Assembly (NCBI GenBank): GCA_026120035.1
Contig: JALRME010000005.1
Location: 1,116,001-1,180,000, forward strand
Direction of reading: 5' to 3'
Length of the DNA stretch: 64,000 bases
Origin: Coleophoma eucalyptorum
Lineage: Eukaryota > Ascomycota > Leotiomycetes > Helotiales > Dermateaceae
A program made the position numbers and the translations under genes. Below, one piece after another: positions 22,332 to 33,015 of the stretch (position 1 is its first letter; each line of letters begins with the position of its first letter). A model generated the notes under the pieces. It saw only the letters and a program-made list of their open reading frames with translations. It made no database searches and was not told where the DNA came from.

Positions 22332-23162
22332 TCAAACATAGTGATACCCGAGGCTCATACATTCAGTCATCAACTTTCCTGATTCTGGCTTTCCGATAGC
22401 ATGCTTTGCACCTCTTCTCGCAGCTCGATCGGCCTTCAAGATTCCTTGAATACCTGCGTGTCCAGGGACGTATTTCAATTCCACGCCGACCTCGAGAGCG
22501 CTCAACCCTTCAGCCGCAATAATTCCTGGTCCAACTAGTTCTTCTCCATGTGGAAGTCTATGCAGCTCAGTCAAACTCTGTCGAAATCGAGCAAAATATT
22601 CCAGAGCACCAACACAATCAGAGTAGATACGAATAGTGGTTGGTTTCTGTTCCACCTCCAAGTTACAATGAATCTTCCAGGAGATCTCTAAGGCCTTTGC
22701 AATGGCATATATTTCAAGCATGTAGGTCTCTACAGATCTTCGAACACCCCAAGATAGTTCGGACCAAGTCCCTATAGAGGAACAGTAAGCAATACCTATT
22801 CCACAGGAACTCTTCAGACGGGAACCATCAGTCCAGTAGACTGACTGGCTCTGATCAGTAGAGGAGCTGACTTTATTGGCTGCTTCAGTGAGCGCTATAC
22901 GCCTAGGACTGATAGTAACAGTGCCTTTGAAGAGAGTGTTTTTAAGGCCTTGGCGGATTTTGCTTCGTAGAGACTGTTTATACTCCTCTTGCTGAGTTTC
23001 AGGTGGGCCGGAATTTCTTATTACTTTCCAATCTTCTCTGTCTTTGGTTGGAGAGCAAAGATGGCAACCTTGACAAATGGGTAAATTCTGTTTTTGGAGA
23101 CTTTCCTGTTGTCGCTGATGTATCCTTCGGGCCTTTCGAGCGATTCGAGAAGGTCGAACCAT
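22332..23162 (-). CDS. RNase H domain protein, probably retroelement-derived
   Basis: Uninterrupted 276-residue frame from an ATG at 23162. The C-terminal two thirds form a type I RNase H fold of the kind at the end of non-LTR retrotransposon polyproteins: YWTDGS (first Asp), LEIYAIAKALE (Glu), IYSDCVGAL (Asp) and VPGHAGIQG...KADRAA (last Asp). All catalytic acids are present. The N-terminus has a small Cys/His-rich patch (CQGCHLC). No reverse-transcriptase domain is seen nearby, so this is either a detached, still open fragment of a LINE or a stand-alone RNase H gene of the sort found in many copies in fungi. Flanking DNA is AT-rich and decayed while this frame is intact. Confidence 0.75.
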   Translation of the reverse strand: MVRPSRIARKARRIHQRQQESLQKQNLPICQGCHLCSPTKDREDWKVIRNSGPPETQQEEYKQSLRSKIRQGLKNTLFKGTVTISPRRIALTEAANKVSSSTDQSQSVYWTDGSRLKSSCGIGIAYCSSIGTWSELSWGVRRSVETYMLEIYAIAKALEISWKIHCNLEVEQKPTTIRIYSDCVGALEYFARFRQSLTELHRLPHGEELVGPGIIAAEGLSALEVGVELKYVPGHAGIQGILKADRAARRGAKHAIGKPESGKLMTECMSLGYHYV

Positions 23163-23979
23163 GTCTTTAGAACACGAAGAGATTATGAGGTTGTGCCTGG
23201 GAATTGGAATTTCATAATACGAATTAGCATCCTCGTGGACATTGTGCCGCTTTCAACTAACTTACTGTAGTGAATATTAGGTAGTTTAAAATGTAACTGG
23301 TGAGTCATGTCCTCAAAATCCATCCGAAACACTGTGACAATCTGCGATAAACTGGAAAATGATTTCACGATGAGCCCAGATGTGTAATCGTGTATAAGGT
23401 AGGGAGTAACTTGATATTATGTGTGCGTGCTACAGAGAAGCTACAGAGTGAGAAAGCGTTGAAGTAACTCCTTCGCTTCGCTACGTACTTTGTGCCTGAG
23501 GCCTCTATAATAATGCGATGGATACAGCCGTGGTGAGCCGTCATTCTAAAATTACTCCTCGTTATAAACGCTTTTTCTTAGACTTATAATTTCTAAGGAG
23601 CTTTTAGTCTGTAAGTTATGTGATAAGCTTCAGCGTTATTACATCAGAAGTTTTATTAATATTAATAATTCTGTATTAGGAAATAATAGCTACCCTTCTT
23701 ATGGCAGAATCTCTTGCTTAATGATCGTAGGTGCTCGTCATAAAAGGGGTACCACTACTTTAGAGGGTACCTTTTTCTTTCGGTGCCTATAGATGAATGG
23801 GTGCCTTCTTAAACAAAGGTACCTCTAGGAAAAGACTCCTTCACTTAGTCACCTTTGCTCACCCTGGCTCACCCTGGCTTGCCTCGTGAACCCTCTTTTT
23901 TAGGTGACCCCCAAATTCGTAGGGCAGCTTTGCTCACCCACCAGGCTAGGAGAGACAGACTTCAGTATTAATCTGAGGA
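23163..23979. other. AT-rich decayed region (likely RIP-affected)
   Basis: From about 23540 to 23830 the sequence is rich in TpA and A/T runs such as TTATTAATATTAATAATT with no open frame. This resembles DNA mutated by repeat-induced point mutation. CTCACCCTGG is repeated at about 23858-23878. No gene recognised. Confidence 0.5.
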
Positions 23980-24046
23980 AAGCCTCAGATCGGTAGATTA
24001 GTAGTTGGGTGGGTGACCACCAGCGAATACCTACTGTTGTATGTTT
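23980..24046 (+). pseudogene. 5'-truncated 5S rRNA copy
   Basis: From AAGCCTCAGATCGG to GTTGTATGTTTT this matches the 3' half (about 65 nt) of the 5S gene at 12483-12601 without a visible mismatch. The 5' half is missing. Just upstream, ATCTGAGG (23971-23978) is the inverse of CCTCAGAT (23983-23990), so the break point carries a small inverted duplication. It lacks the 5' part of the internal promoter and is probably not expressed. Confidence 0.9.
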
Positions 24047-24311
24047 TTTTTGTTTTTTTGCATTTGTTTTAATATTGATTCGCAACGTCTAATCTCTCCT
24101 TCTCTGAATTCCTGCTTTTGGATAAGCAGGGATAGGATTACGTTGATATCCTCCCGCTTTCTCATTTGTACTTTGATTTGATATTGTTGATTCTCAAATG
24201 TTAGCAAATTCAAAGATTCCGATACTCTCTTATTCATGGTAATTCCCTTGTGATAACGCAATAGTGATACATTAACCCCCCTCGTATTCTCTTTCCAACT
24301 CACCCTGGCCA

Positions 24312-25502
24312 TTACCATCCCCTCCCTTTCCCACCAAATTCACCACCACTCCTCTCCCTCTCAATCCGTGCGTCAAACTCCCTCTGGGCCTGCTCCCTTG
24401 CTCTCGCCGCGTTATTTTCCGCGCTTGAGAATGCATAACTGTTGGAAGCTGTCTCATCATCGTGCGGTTGTTGTGATCTAGCAGTTCTTGATGGTGCATT
24501 CTGCGCATTGGAGCGGAGCCGGTCCCATGCTGATCCGGAGCTTGAAGGATGTGCTGAAGTAGCGTTCATATCACCTTGCATTCCTTGTCCTCCGGTGGGG
24601 GATGCATCGTCGTCAGAAAAGATATCGAAAGGCTGGGGTTCAGCTTGTGTTTGAGGAGTAGATTGCCGTTGGACTGGCCATCGTGACTGAGGTGCTGATT
24701 TCTGCTGTGGTGCCTGGGGTTCTGGTATCACTGGTGCTTGCTGTATAGTCTCTGACTGGAAGTCATCCCCGAAAGCACCTCCAGTTGGGCTAGCATCGTC
24801 TCCAGCCTCCCTATTACCTTGGTGCTGTTGCTGGTATAGATCTGGCTGCCAATTTCCCTGCTGGCGGGGAGTATTTTGGCCGCGCTTTCCAAATGACTCT
24901 TGTGCCACTTTCCTTAACTCCCCAATGAATTCCTTCAACCGTGGATCCTGCATCTCACCAACCGCACCCACCGTGGCACCATAGCTAGCAAAAAACATCG
25001 TCCCTAGAATATTGCCCAAAGTTCCGTATGCTGCGTATCTTAGAAATTGCCAGAGAAGAATAGCACGTCCACCGGCGATCGGTCCCAGTCTCGCCGGGTT
25101 GAACTTCTCTGGATTCGGCTTCCAGAAGGGAAATCGCCAGGTGTCCGCTGTACTGTACGCACGCACACATCCGCCAATAAGCCCCAATGGCTTGCCATAT
25201 GAGGCTATTGATAAACCCCTCGCGGTCCAGTATGCGAGTGCCTGCGCTTCTTCCTGGGTTGGGCTCCGGTTGAGGATTTCTGCAGATCGTGCGAGTCGCT
25301 GTTGAAGAGCACGGTTGAAGTTCGTCATATTATAGGGCAGGATCGGATTTATGATGGGTATTGGAGTGGGAATAACGCTCATATCAATGTTGTAGGTTAG
25401 CTGGCCGCGTGAAATGTCGTTCGAGGAGCTGTTGAAGGGATCATTGTCGGAGGGGGGGTTTTGGTCGTCTGAGACAACATCGGAGGCGTTTTCGAGTACC
25501 AT
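24312..25502 (-). CDS. Conserved fungal protein with two membrane segments and a disordered Gln/Pro-rich tail
   Basis: Single-exon frame of 396 residues starting MVLENASDVVSD. Residues about 60-200 form a compact conserved-looking part with QEEAQALAYWTARGLSIASY, two hydrophobic segments (KPLGLIGGCVRAYS and YAAYGTLGNILGTMFFASYG) and FPFWKPNPEKFNP. The rest is low-complexity, rich in Gln, Ser, Pro and Asp, with the phrase DDASPTGG twice, and ends in a basic GGEFGGKGRGW. I take it as an ascomycete-wide membrane protein, perhaps mitochondrial, but know no function. No introns are needed. Confidence 0.82.
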   Translation of the reverse strand: MVLENASDVVSDDQNPPSDNDPFNSSSNDISRGQLTYNIDMSVIPTPIPIINPILPYNMTNFNRALQQRLARSAEILNRSPTQEEAQALAYWTARGLSIASYGKPLGLIGGCVRAYSTADTWRFPFWKPNPEKFNPARLGPIAGGRAILLWQFLRYAAYGTLGNILGTMFFASYGATVGAVGEMQDPRLKEFIGELRKVAQESFGKRGQNTPRQQGNWQPDLYQQQHQGNREAGDDASPTGGAFGDDFQSETIQQAPVIPEPQAPQQKSAPQSRWPVQRQSTPQTQAEPQPFDIFSDDDASPTGGQGMQGDMNATSAHPSSSGSAWDRLRSNAQNAPSRTARSQQPHDDETASNSYAFSSAENNAARAREQAQREFDARIERERSGGEFGGKGRGW

Positions 25503-26973
25503 TTTGGCTTCTCTTCCTGGCCGTACTCCTTTTTTCCGTCAGAAGTGTGGTAAGCCCTCAAGTTGTGGGAATTGGGCACTTGCTAGTTGTGTCGTGATCT
25601 TTCGTATCGGGTCGATGGGAAAGCTCTAGTTTTCATGACGTTGACGAGGCCTCGGTAGCGTGATTGAGTTCTGGGAGCTTGGACCACAAAATGGACTGAG
25701 CTTGTAGAGGGGTTACATGAACTGCAGCTTTAGCTTCCTTAAATAACTCGATGTTTGGGATTCAAGCAAACATCTTTCTGCTTCAGGGCAACATTAGATG
25801 AGAGGAATTGGTATTTTAGCCAGTCCACCTCCGAAAGTCTTCTCAGCGACTTTAAGACGACTTTGGAACAAAAGTTACCCTATCAATCGAGCCATTGCAA
25901 GCTAAGTTCTGTTTGAGGATATTCATTGTAGATGCGTGCTCCAAGGAAAGGCGACTAACATTGTATTTACGAAGCAGCGCGTGCATTCCAAGTGATAATA
26001 ATAACTTGCAAGGTCATCAGAAAGGTCTTGTACTGCTGATAAAGCCTCACAAGTATCCCGGGAAGAGTATCGACAGGTTGAATGATATGCATATCTTGAA
26101 GGTTGCTACATTAGAGTTTGCAACCAGTTATTTGGCGCGAAGATTCCAAGATCTGTGTCAGTGAGGAGATCGAAAATGACCGGTTTCAAATTGAAATAAA
26201 GATAGAATCTTAGTACTGATGTGCACAATGCTCGCATACCCGACACTGATCAGTCCCGGGCCGGTCTTTGACCGGCTATAAGATTTTCATGTCGTATGCC
26301 AAACATATGCAAGGTCTGTGCTTTGCCGGCACAAATCCATGGAAGAATGGGGTTACAACGTAGTATGATCAGAGTGCATTCCTGAAGTAATTATCGACAA
26401 TATTTAAGCAATGGCAAAGTATGTAAGTTGTCCTTAAACATTTATCGATACAAACGTATTCTCTGATTTAGGCTATAATCGAAATATTCGTTGGTCACCG
26501 CTTCTTATGGCTCGTTGGCAACTCAGCTATCTCCTCACAGAAATATATGTTTTTAAACATTTAGGCAGAACCATTAAACTAGCAAATGAGGTTGAAAGCT
26601 TAATTATAAGGTCGACACCTGATTATCAAGTGCTTGCTTTAGCTACCTGCTAGAAACTTGGTCTCAAACTTATTTGTTCGAGAGACAAGTAAAGGTCGGT
26701 GTCATTTAATAACAATGAAATGTCTCCTCCCTTACAATTTGTAATATCCATTACAGAGTGATATAGACATGCACAGATCTTGTGAACTTTACTGAATGTC
26801 ACGTGTCGCCAACTCGGGGTCATGATCTTTTGCCGGCGGATAACCAACCCCACTCTGTGCTATAAGGAAGTGGCCTCCAACAAACATTATACTTTTTCTT
26901 CCACTTTTCAATTACTTTAGGTCTGATTAGATTTTCTTCATTCTGAAAGAAACTTGCACCTTTATATCTCAGA
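25503..26973. other. Intergenic, divergent promoters
   Basis: Upstream DNA of the gene at 25502 (minus) and of the aldehyde dehydrogenase (plus). A small GC-rich hairpin lies at 26260-26276 and a TATA-like CTATAAGG near 26860. No coding gene seen. Confidence 0.55.
26260..26276. repeat. GC-rich hairpin GCCGGTC-TTT-GACCGGC
   Basis: Perfect 7-bp arms with a 3-nt loop. It contains CCGGTC and GACCGG half-sites like those in the exporter/regulator promoters. Confidence 0.8.
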
Positions 26974-28823
26974 ATGACTCCAAATCTTCCCTTCGAGGTA
27001 CGTATAGCCCCAGCTTCCCCGCGATTTACCTACCGAGAAATCCAAGCTGACACCGGCAACAGCTTAACAGCGCAGCCGTGTTCAAAGACAAATCTTACGT
27101 CGGTGGAAACTGGGTCGAAGCCAAATCAGGAAAGAGATTCGATGTCGTCGGTTTGTATTTACCTCGTGATGCATTGCACTTGCTCATATTCACTAGATCC
27201 TGGCACTGGCAAGGTCTGGGCATCAGCTCCAGACAATGATGCTACAGACGTAGATGCAGCTGTTGAGGCTGCCCATACAGCTTTTGAAAGCTACCGCAAG
27301 ATCAATCCTCGAACTCGGGCACAGTGGCTTCTTAAGTGGGATGCCTTAATCAGAGAGCACAGAGATGACATCGCTAAAATCGTTACTTACGAAACGGGAA
27401 AGCCAATTGCTGAATCCCAAGGCGAGATTGAATATGCTCTTGGCTTCACATGGTGGTTTGCGGGTGAAGCAGAGAGGATTCAGGGCACAATCCAAACCCC
27501 TGCTGCTCCTGGTAGGAGAGTCTTTACTGTCAAGCAACCAATTGGTGTTGCAGCTGCTTTGGTACCATGGAATTTCCCTATTGCGTAAGTCTTGCCCACA
27601 CATTCTGGATTATCTAACAGAATCAGCATGATATTGAGAAAGGCTAGTGCAGCATTAGCGGCTGGCTGCTGTATGATTGTGAAGCCATCTCCGGAAACAC
27701 CTCTCTCTGTCTTGACCTTGGCTCTACTGGCTGAGCAGGCTGGCATTCCCAAGGGCGTTTTCAGCGTCTTGACCACAAGTCTCGAAAACACTCCCAGTCT
27801 CAGTGAGGCACTCTGCCGCCATCCAAAGATTAAGAAAGTCACCTTCACAGGTTCGGTGAGTGCACATTAACATTTTTGGTGGATAAGACTAAACGCTAAC
27901 CTTGTCATAGACAAGAATTGGAAAGCTGGTTGCAAAGCATTGTGCAGATGGGCTCAAGAAGGTCACTCTCGAACTGGGAGGAAACTGCCCATTCTTGATC
28001 TTCGATGATGCAGACCTGAACCAAGCAGCTGATGGTAAAATCTCAAACTCCTAAATTTACCGTCTAGACTAATACTAGGCAGCACTAATGACATTGAAGT
28101 GGCGACATGCTGGCCAAGCCTGTATCACCGCAAATCGGGTTTATGTACAATCTGGGGTGTATAAAAAGTTTGCCGACATACTCAAGGAGCGTACCGCAAA
28201 ACTTGTGGTTGGCCATGGTGCCTCGCAAAACACAACAATGGGCCCTGTTACAACACCCCGCAGTCTTGACAAAGCACTCTCACAAGTTGAAGATGCGAAG
28301 AAGAATGGTGGGCAAGTTGTTCTAGGTGGTGGCAAGGTCAAGGATACCACTGGTTACTTCTTTGAGCCAACCATCATCCTCGGGGCCAAGAAGGAGATGT
28401 TAATTACGGAAGAGGAGACTTTTGCCCCCGTTTTGGCCTTGTATGAATTTACGAGCGAGGATGAAGTTGTGAAGGCCGCGAATGATACTAGTGTAAGTGA
28501 AGCCATTATCAAATCACCTCGGGCTACCAACTAAACTCTCTAGATGGGGCTCGCATCGTACTTCTTTACTAAGAATGTTGACCGAACCTGGCGATTGCTT
28601 GAAAACCTGGAGGCGGGCATGATTGGCATGAATACTGGTTTGTTGCCATATTTACTGCAAAGGACCTCGGCTAACCAGAACGCAAGGAAACGCCTCCGCT
28701 GCAGAATCACCATTCGGTGGAATCAAGGAGTCGGGCTATGGAAAAGAGTCCGGAAAAGACGTGGCAGTCCAGGAATATCTGATCACCAAGACAGGAACGC
28801 TGACCCTTGATGGGCATTTCTAG
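26974..28823 (+). CDS. NAD(P)-dependent aldehyde dehydrogenase, succinate-semialdehyde type
   Basis: Eight exons (26974-26997, 27063-27150, 27197-27584, 27627-27855, 27911-28034, 28083-28492, 28544-28637, 28687-28823) give 497 residues, the family's usual length. Motifs in order: PWNFPIA (cofactor site), TFTGS, the general-base VTLELGG near residue 264, the nucleophile GQACITANR near 298, and the C-terminal SPFGGIKESGYGKE. The overall pattern fits succinate-semialdehyde dehydrogenase (GABA shunt: succinate semialdehyde to succinate), though related aldehyde dehydrogenases cannot be excluded. Exon 1 is only 24 nt. No targeting peptide is seen, so it is probably cytosolic. Confidence 0.93.
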
Positions 28824-29227
28824 TGTTGCGAATTGGTCTTTGGCATGGCAAATACCTAATTCTGTTGGGCTTTTGCGGTCAGAACTAAGTGGTCCGAAAC
28901 TGGTAGGAGGGCGGCTGACGAGGCTGAAGGGGAAGCGGTTGGAGCTAAAGCATCACGTGTATCCCAATGTAGCTTAGGGCCTTTCGCATCGATTCCCCCA
29001 CCACAGCCTGCCTCGGCATACATTTTCTGCGACACATCACTCGAGCTGCACACTGTAATTCGGTGCACACTCCATCCGTCTGACCATCAGAGTGGAAACT
29101 GGACAACTTGCTGGGCCAAGTTGTTGTATTCATCCTTCGTATATGTAGCTTTGATCTTCCCACACATGCACATGCATCTGCATCTGCATCTGCACCCTCT
29201 TTTCTGTTCTATATCGTGAAGCTCAAG
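28824..29227. other. Intergenic with (GCATCT)3 near the next start
   Basis: 3' flank of the aldehyde dehydrogenase and leader of the SDR gene. A hexamer repeat GCATCT x3 is at 29174-29191. No gene recognised. Confidence 0.6.
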
Positions 29228-30386
29228 ATGGTTTCTCCAGCTCTCGTCCTTACCTTTCCGTTCCGTCTTGCGCTCCGCAACCCTATAGCCACCGGGCCCC
29301 TTCTTCTTGCCATACTCTTCTACTCTGAAAAACTTCAGAATATATTGCCCCCCCACATATTCGCCATAATCAAATCAGCAGGGTTTATTCATGCCCTGAA
29401 AGTCTGCCTTACCATCAGCATTGTCCGCAAACTCTCAAATCGTCTTTCAACCCACGTTCTCAACAATGGCAAGTCTGCCGCTAAAATTGTCAAGAGCCAG
29501 GAATTGGCACTGGTCACTGGAGGCGCAAGTGGTATTGGTGAGTTGATAGCTAGGGACTTTGCCACCAAGGGAGTTAGGGTTGTTATACTGGATTTGCGAC
29601 CACCCAAGACCGCGCTCCGTAAGTGACCTCCCCTCACTCTCATTACTTTCGCTTACATTAAAAATAGCATCGACCATTGCGTATTACAATTGCGACGTAA
29701 CAAAAACTTCTGAACTCGCATCCGTAGCTTCCACAATTAGATCTACATATGGAGAACCCACGATTCTCATCAACAATGCAGGCATATCGGGCGATGTCAT
29801 GCCAATTTTGACTGCAGACGAGAACGCAATCCGAAAGCTATTCGAGGTCAACACAATCAGTCACTTTTTGACCGTCAAGGAGTTCATGCCAGCGATGGTG
29901 AAGCAGAACCATGGACATGTGGTTACTGTGGCAAGCATGAGCTCATATTTCACATGCGCGGGTATGGTAGACTATGCGTGCAGCAAGAACTCGGCCGTTG
30001 CGTTCCATGAGGGATTGAGACAAGAATTACTGGCTCGGTACAACGCACCAAATGTGCGAACCACGTAAGTACTTTCTTTCAACCACCACTCTAGCGGCGG
30101 CACTGACTTTCTAAGGCTTATCACTCCGTCCTGGATTCGCACCCCTCTAATAGCTCCTCTGCTTGAAGAGCCGAGCTTCAAGGATACTGTACTTGAGCCA
30201 GAAGTAGTTTCGAAGGCCATTGTCGACCAAGTCTTGTCAGGCAACAGCGGTCACATTATACTACCAAAAAATATGAATTTTGTAAGTAGCATTCGAGGAT
30301 GGCCTAGTTGGTTGCAGGAGTCCGCGAGAAATACCAAGGGTCAGATGCTAGCTATGGCGGAGACTGTTGACCGAAGCAAGTGGTAG
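29228..30386 (+). CDS. Membrane-anchored short-chain dehydrogenase (retinol dehydrogenase/16C type)
   Basis: Three exons (29228-29618, 29668-30064, 30116-30386) give 352 residues. An N-terminal hydrophobic region of about 70 residues with two possible helices precedes the SDR fold, as in ER or lipid-droplet SDR16C-type enzymes. Motifs: VTGGASGIG (cofactor), CDVT, INNAG, catalytic serine in ASMSS, and the YACSK tetrad. It would reduce or oxidise a lipophilic carbonyl or alcohol; the substrate is unknown. The start is chosen at MVSPALVL. Confidence 0.92.
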
Positions 30387-31704
30387 TTTGGGTTTTCTCA
30401 TTGCCTAAGTGTGGTACTTGATTGGAAGACAGTAACGAAGTTCCTTAATTTTGGATTTCGAAATTAGCACCTTTGAACAGCATAATATCCTTCAGCTATA
30501 AACCAGCCTTTGACTAGTACAAATACAATACCCCAGAGTCTCATTAACGTGTGAGCTTATCATTTGCTGGAAAATCTCCGGGCAAGTAAAAGTAACCAGT
30601 GTATTCATTCCAAAGCATTACCGGATTTTAAAAGTCAGTTTTGAACCTTAACCGCGAATGTAACTCGCTGGCGTTTACTCAGCCTATCCAGATTGCAGTG
30701 CTTCTGTTTTGCCTGTGCCCTTATTTCCATCTTACTACAACCACTTATCGCTATGCTATGAAAGAAGTAGCAGATCAAGCTTGACACATTTCAGCGTTTA
30801 AGGTCAGGAGCAGGGCTCCTCGGTTCCCGAGAAGTCATATCATATAGGGTATGCTAAGTCAAAGTCACATAAATCACCCCCTTGGCTTCAAGCTCGTCAC
30901 CTACCTTGGATGAAATCGCGCTTTAGCTAACAAGTCCCATTGTTCCCCTCGCTCCCCGTAAACCCCAGAAGTCCTTTTTTCCCCTTCGCATGGTATCTCC
31001 CTTTTATGTTCTGAGCGAGAGGTATATTAATAACCGCACGCCTGAAAAGGAAAAAAAAAAACCACATGCTTAGTCGTTGAGACTAAGTATAGAAAAAAGA
31101 AAAACCTCGTATAAATTCGCAAGAACCCCTGGTCAAACCTCATTTCTCGTATCTCTAGGGGCTATCTTTTCATGTGACAGGAAGATCGTGAGGAAGGTTT
31201 GGTAGGATCTCGAAGCTTTTAACAAGCAAAACAGTTTTTTTTACTGGATACATAGCTGGTTATGGATGGCATGAGTTGTAAGGGGGATATTTTTAAAATG
31301 CGAAACTGACTTGGCTGGGCTAGGCCGTCGGTTGGCGAGCACACGAGCACGAGGACAGGGAAGGAAGCTTGAGCTGGAGCTTGAGCGGTGCCTTGACAGC
31401 AAAGCAAGCGAAACGCACGTGGTAGCGGCTTTGACACGTAACTTTACCTCACAATTGACAAAAGCAAATCGTCAAATGTGACAAGTGTGAAAGTGACAGT
31501 CATTGCTTTTTTGGGCTGCTGGTATATAGTGTTACAACAAAAAAATATTTCAGGACTCCTCATGACCAGCCTTAACAAGCATTGCCTTTCTCAAGACTTT
31601 TCAGGTATATCCAACCAAAAGGTTTTCCTTCAAAACGCCTCTCGATCACTTTTTCCGGTCCAGATTACTTTTGAAACGCCGACGCTAAGTCTCAAAACAG
31701 GTAA
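30387..31704. other. Intergenic region
   Basis: No gene recognised. Short A-runs near 31050 and 31100 and T-rich 3' sequence only. Confidence 0.55.
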
Positions 31705-33015
31705 TTACAATTCGGCTTTGGCCAGTTGCTCGTCGCAGTATCGCAAGGCGGTCTCGCCCCAAACCTCACTGCCTTTGTATCTTCCCATCTCAGTTTTCTC
31801 CCAGCCTCTGACCATCTCAGCGAAGGCCTTGGTTTCTTCGAGATTCAGCTCCGTTAATGGTCGCATGAAAGTGCGGACCGTGAAGAGAACTGCATCGTTG
31901 TGTACTAGTCGCGTAAACGTCTGGCGCTCACGGCGTACTTGAATGTGATGTGCTGTGAGTGGTGATGGATGAGGGAACATTCCTTCGGGTGTGTCAAGGA
32001 ACAGTTCAGAAGATGTTTGAATAAATGTGTTGTTGCGCTCCATGCAAGAGCTAGGAGTTAGGTGATCGAAGTATCTAAATTTCTCTTAGTCAAGATCATA
32101 ATGTTGGAGAAAGGGAGAAAAGACTAACCGATCAACGCTGCGTGATAACTTTTCCTTCCATCCCGGCACTGGGGCATGCAAAGTTGCCATTGAGCTGCCA
32201 ATCCTTTCTTGGAGCTTCCACCCAGTTGGGAACAAGGTTGCAGAGGCAAGAAGTTTGTACTCTCCAGTCTCAGCATCCTTCTTCAAGATGTTGAAGTCTT
32301 CCATGGATAAACGAGCAGCGACCTCAAGAGGGTTGGTAATATCAGCACCGATACGGAATGATTCTCCAGTGATATGGTTGTGTATCGTTGGTGGTGATGA
32401 GTTTATGGTGAATGATTGAGGATAACGATTTGTTAGAAAATCGACGACAAGGGCAAGAGTCTCATGGCAGGAGTCAACTGCAGGAGGCAGAACCTGGACT
32501 ACTTGCTGTAAAGAGTTGTCAAGAAGGTCGGTTCGAATCTGGTGTTCTGGAAGGTAATTGGAGTCAAATGTGAGCCAATTGATCTGATCCAGCTTCTTGA
32601 GAGCCATAGCCATGGCTGGCATCGATCTCGTTGTGGTCTGCAACGGAGGTAATTGATATGCTGGAACATCTCTCTGAGACTTCTCCTTGGTGTCACCAAC
32701 ACGGCTGCTAAATGTGCTTCCTGATCTTTTGGAGCCACTCGAAGTCCATCTTCTCAAGGATTCTTGGGTGAAGAGTTTCCGAATGGCGAGGAACAGCACG
32801 CCGGCTAGCAGAATGATGACAGCAGAGGCCATGGACATTGTGAATTCTTGAAGAGGTTCTGGTCGTTGGTTGGATTGAGGAAGAATGTCTCTGTTATGAC
32901 TTGAAGGAACTGCTGCTGAAGGAGAAACGGTAGCAACATAATTGCGTATCGTGTGACTGAGGCTTAATATATTTGGCTGGAAAAAGGAAGAAGAGTAATG
33001 TGTGATGATACCCAT
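31705..33015 (-). CDS. DUF3445 (haem-dependent oxidative N-demethylase-like) protein with N-terminal membrane anchor
   Basis: Two exons on the minus strand (33015-32129, 32074-31705) give about 418 residues. A transmembrane helix near residues 62-80 (ASAVIILLAGVLFLAIRKLF) precedes the DUF3445 domain, which starts WLTFDSNYLPEHQIR. It continues through LPPAVDSCHETLALVVDFL, EDFNILKKD, LFPTGWKLQERIG and HAPVPGWKEKL to the second-exon MERNNTFIQTS and RRERQTFTRL. This family binds haem and oxidatively demethylates amines in the few bacterial members studied. For this fungal version the substrate is unknown. An inner ATG (MSMASAV) just before the helix is an alternative start. Confidence 0.88.

Noticed and set aside
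32520..32540. tRNA T-loop-like GGTTCGAATCTGG
   Set aside because: Lies inside the DUF3445 coding region and has no clover-leaf around it.
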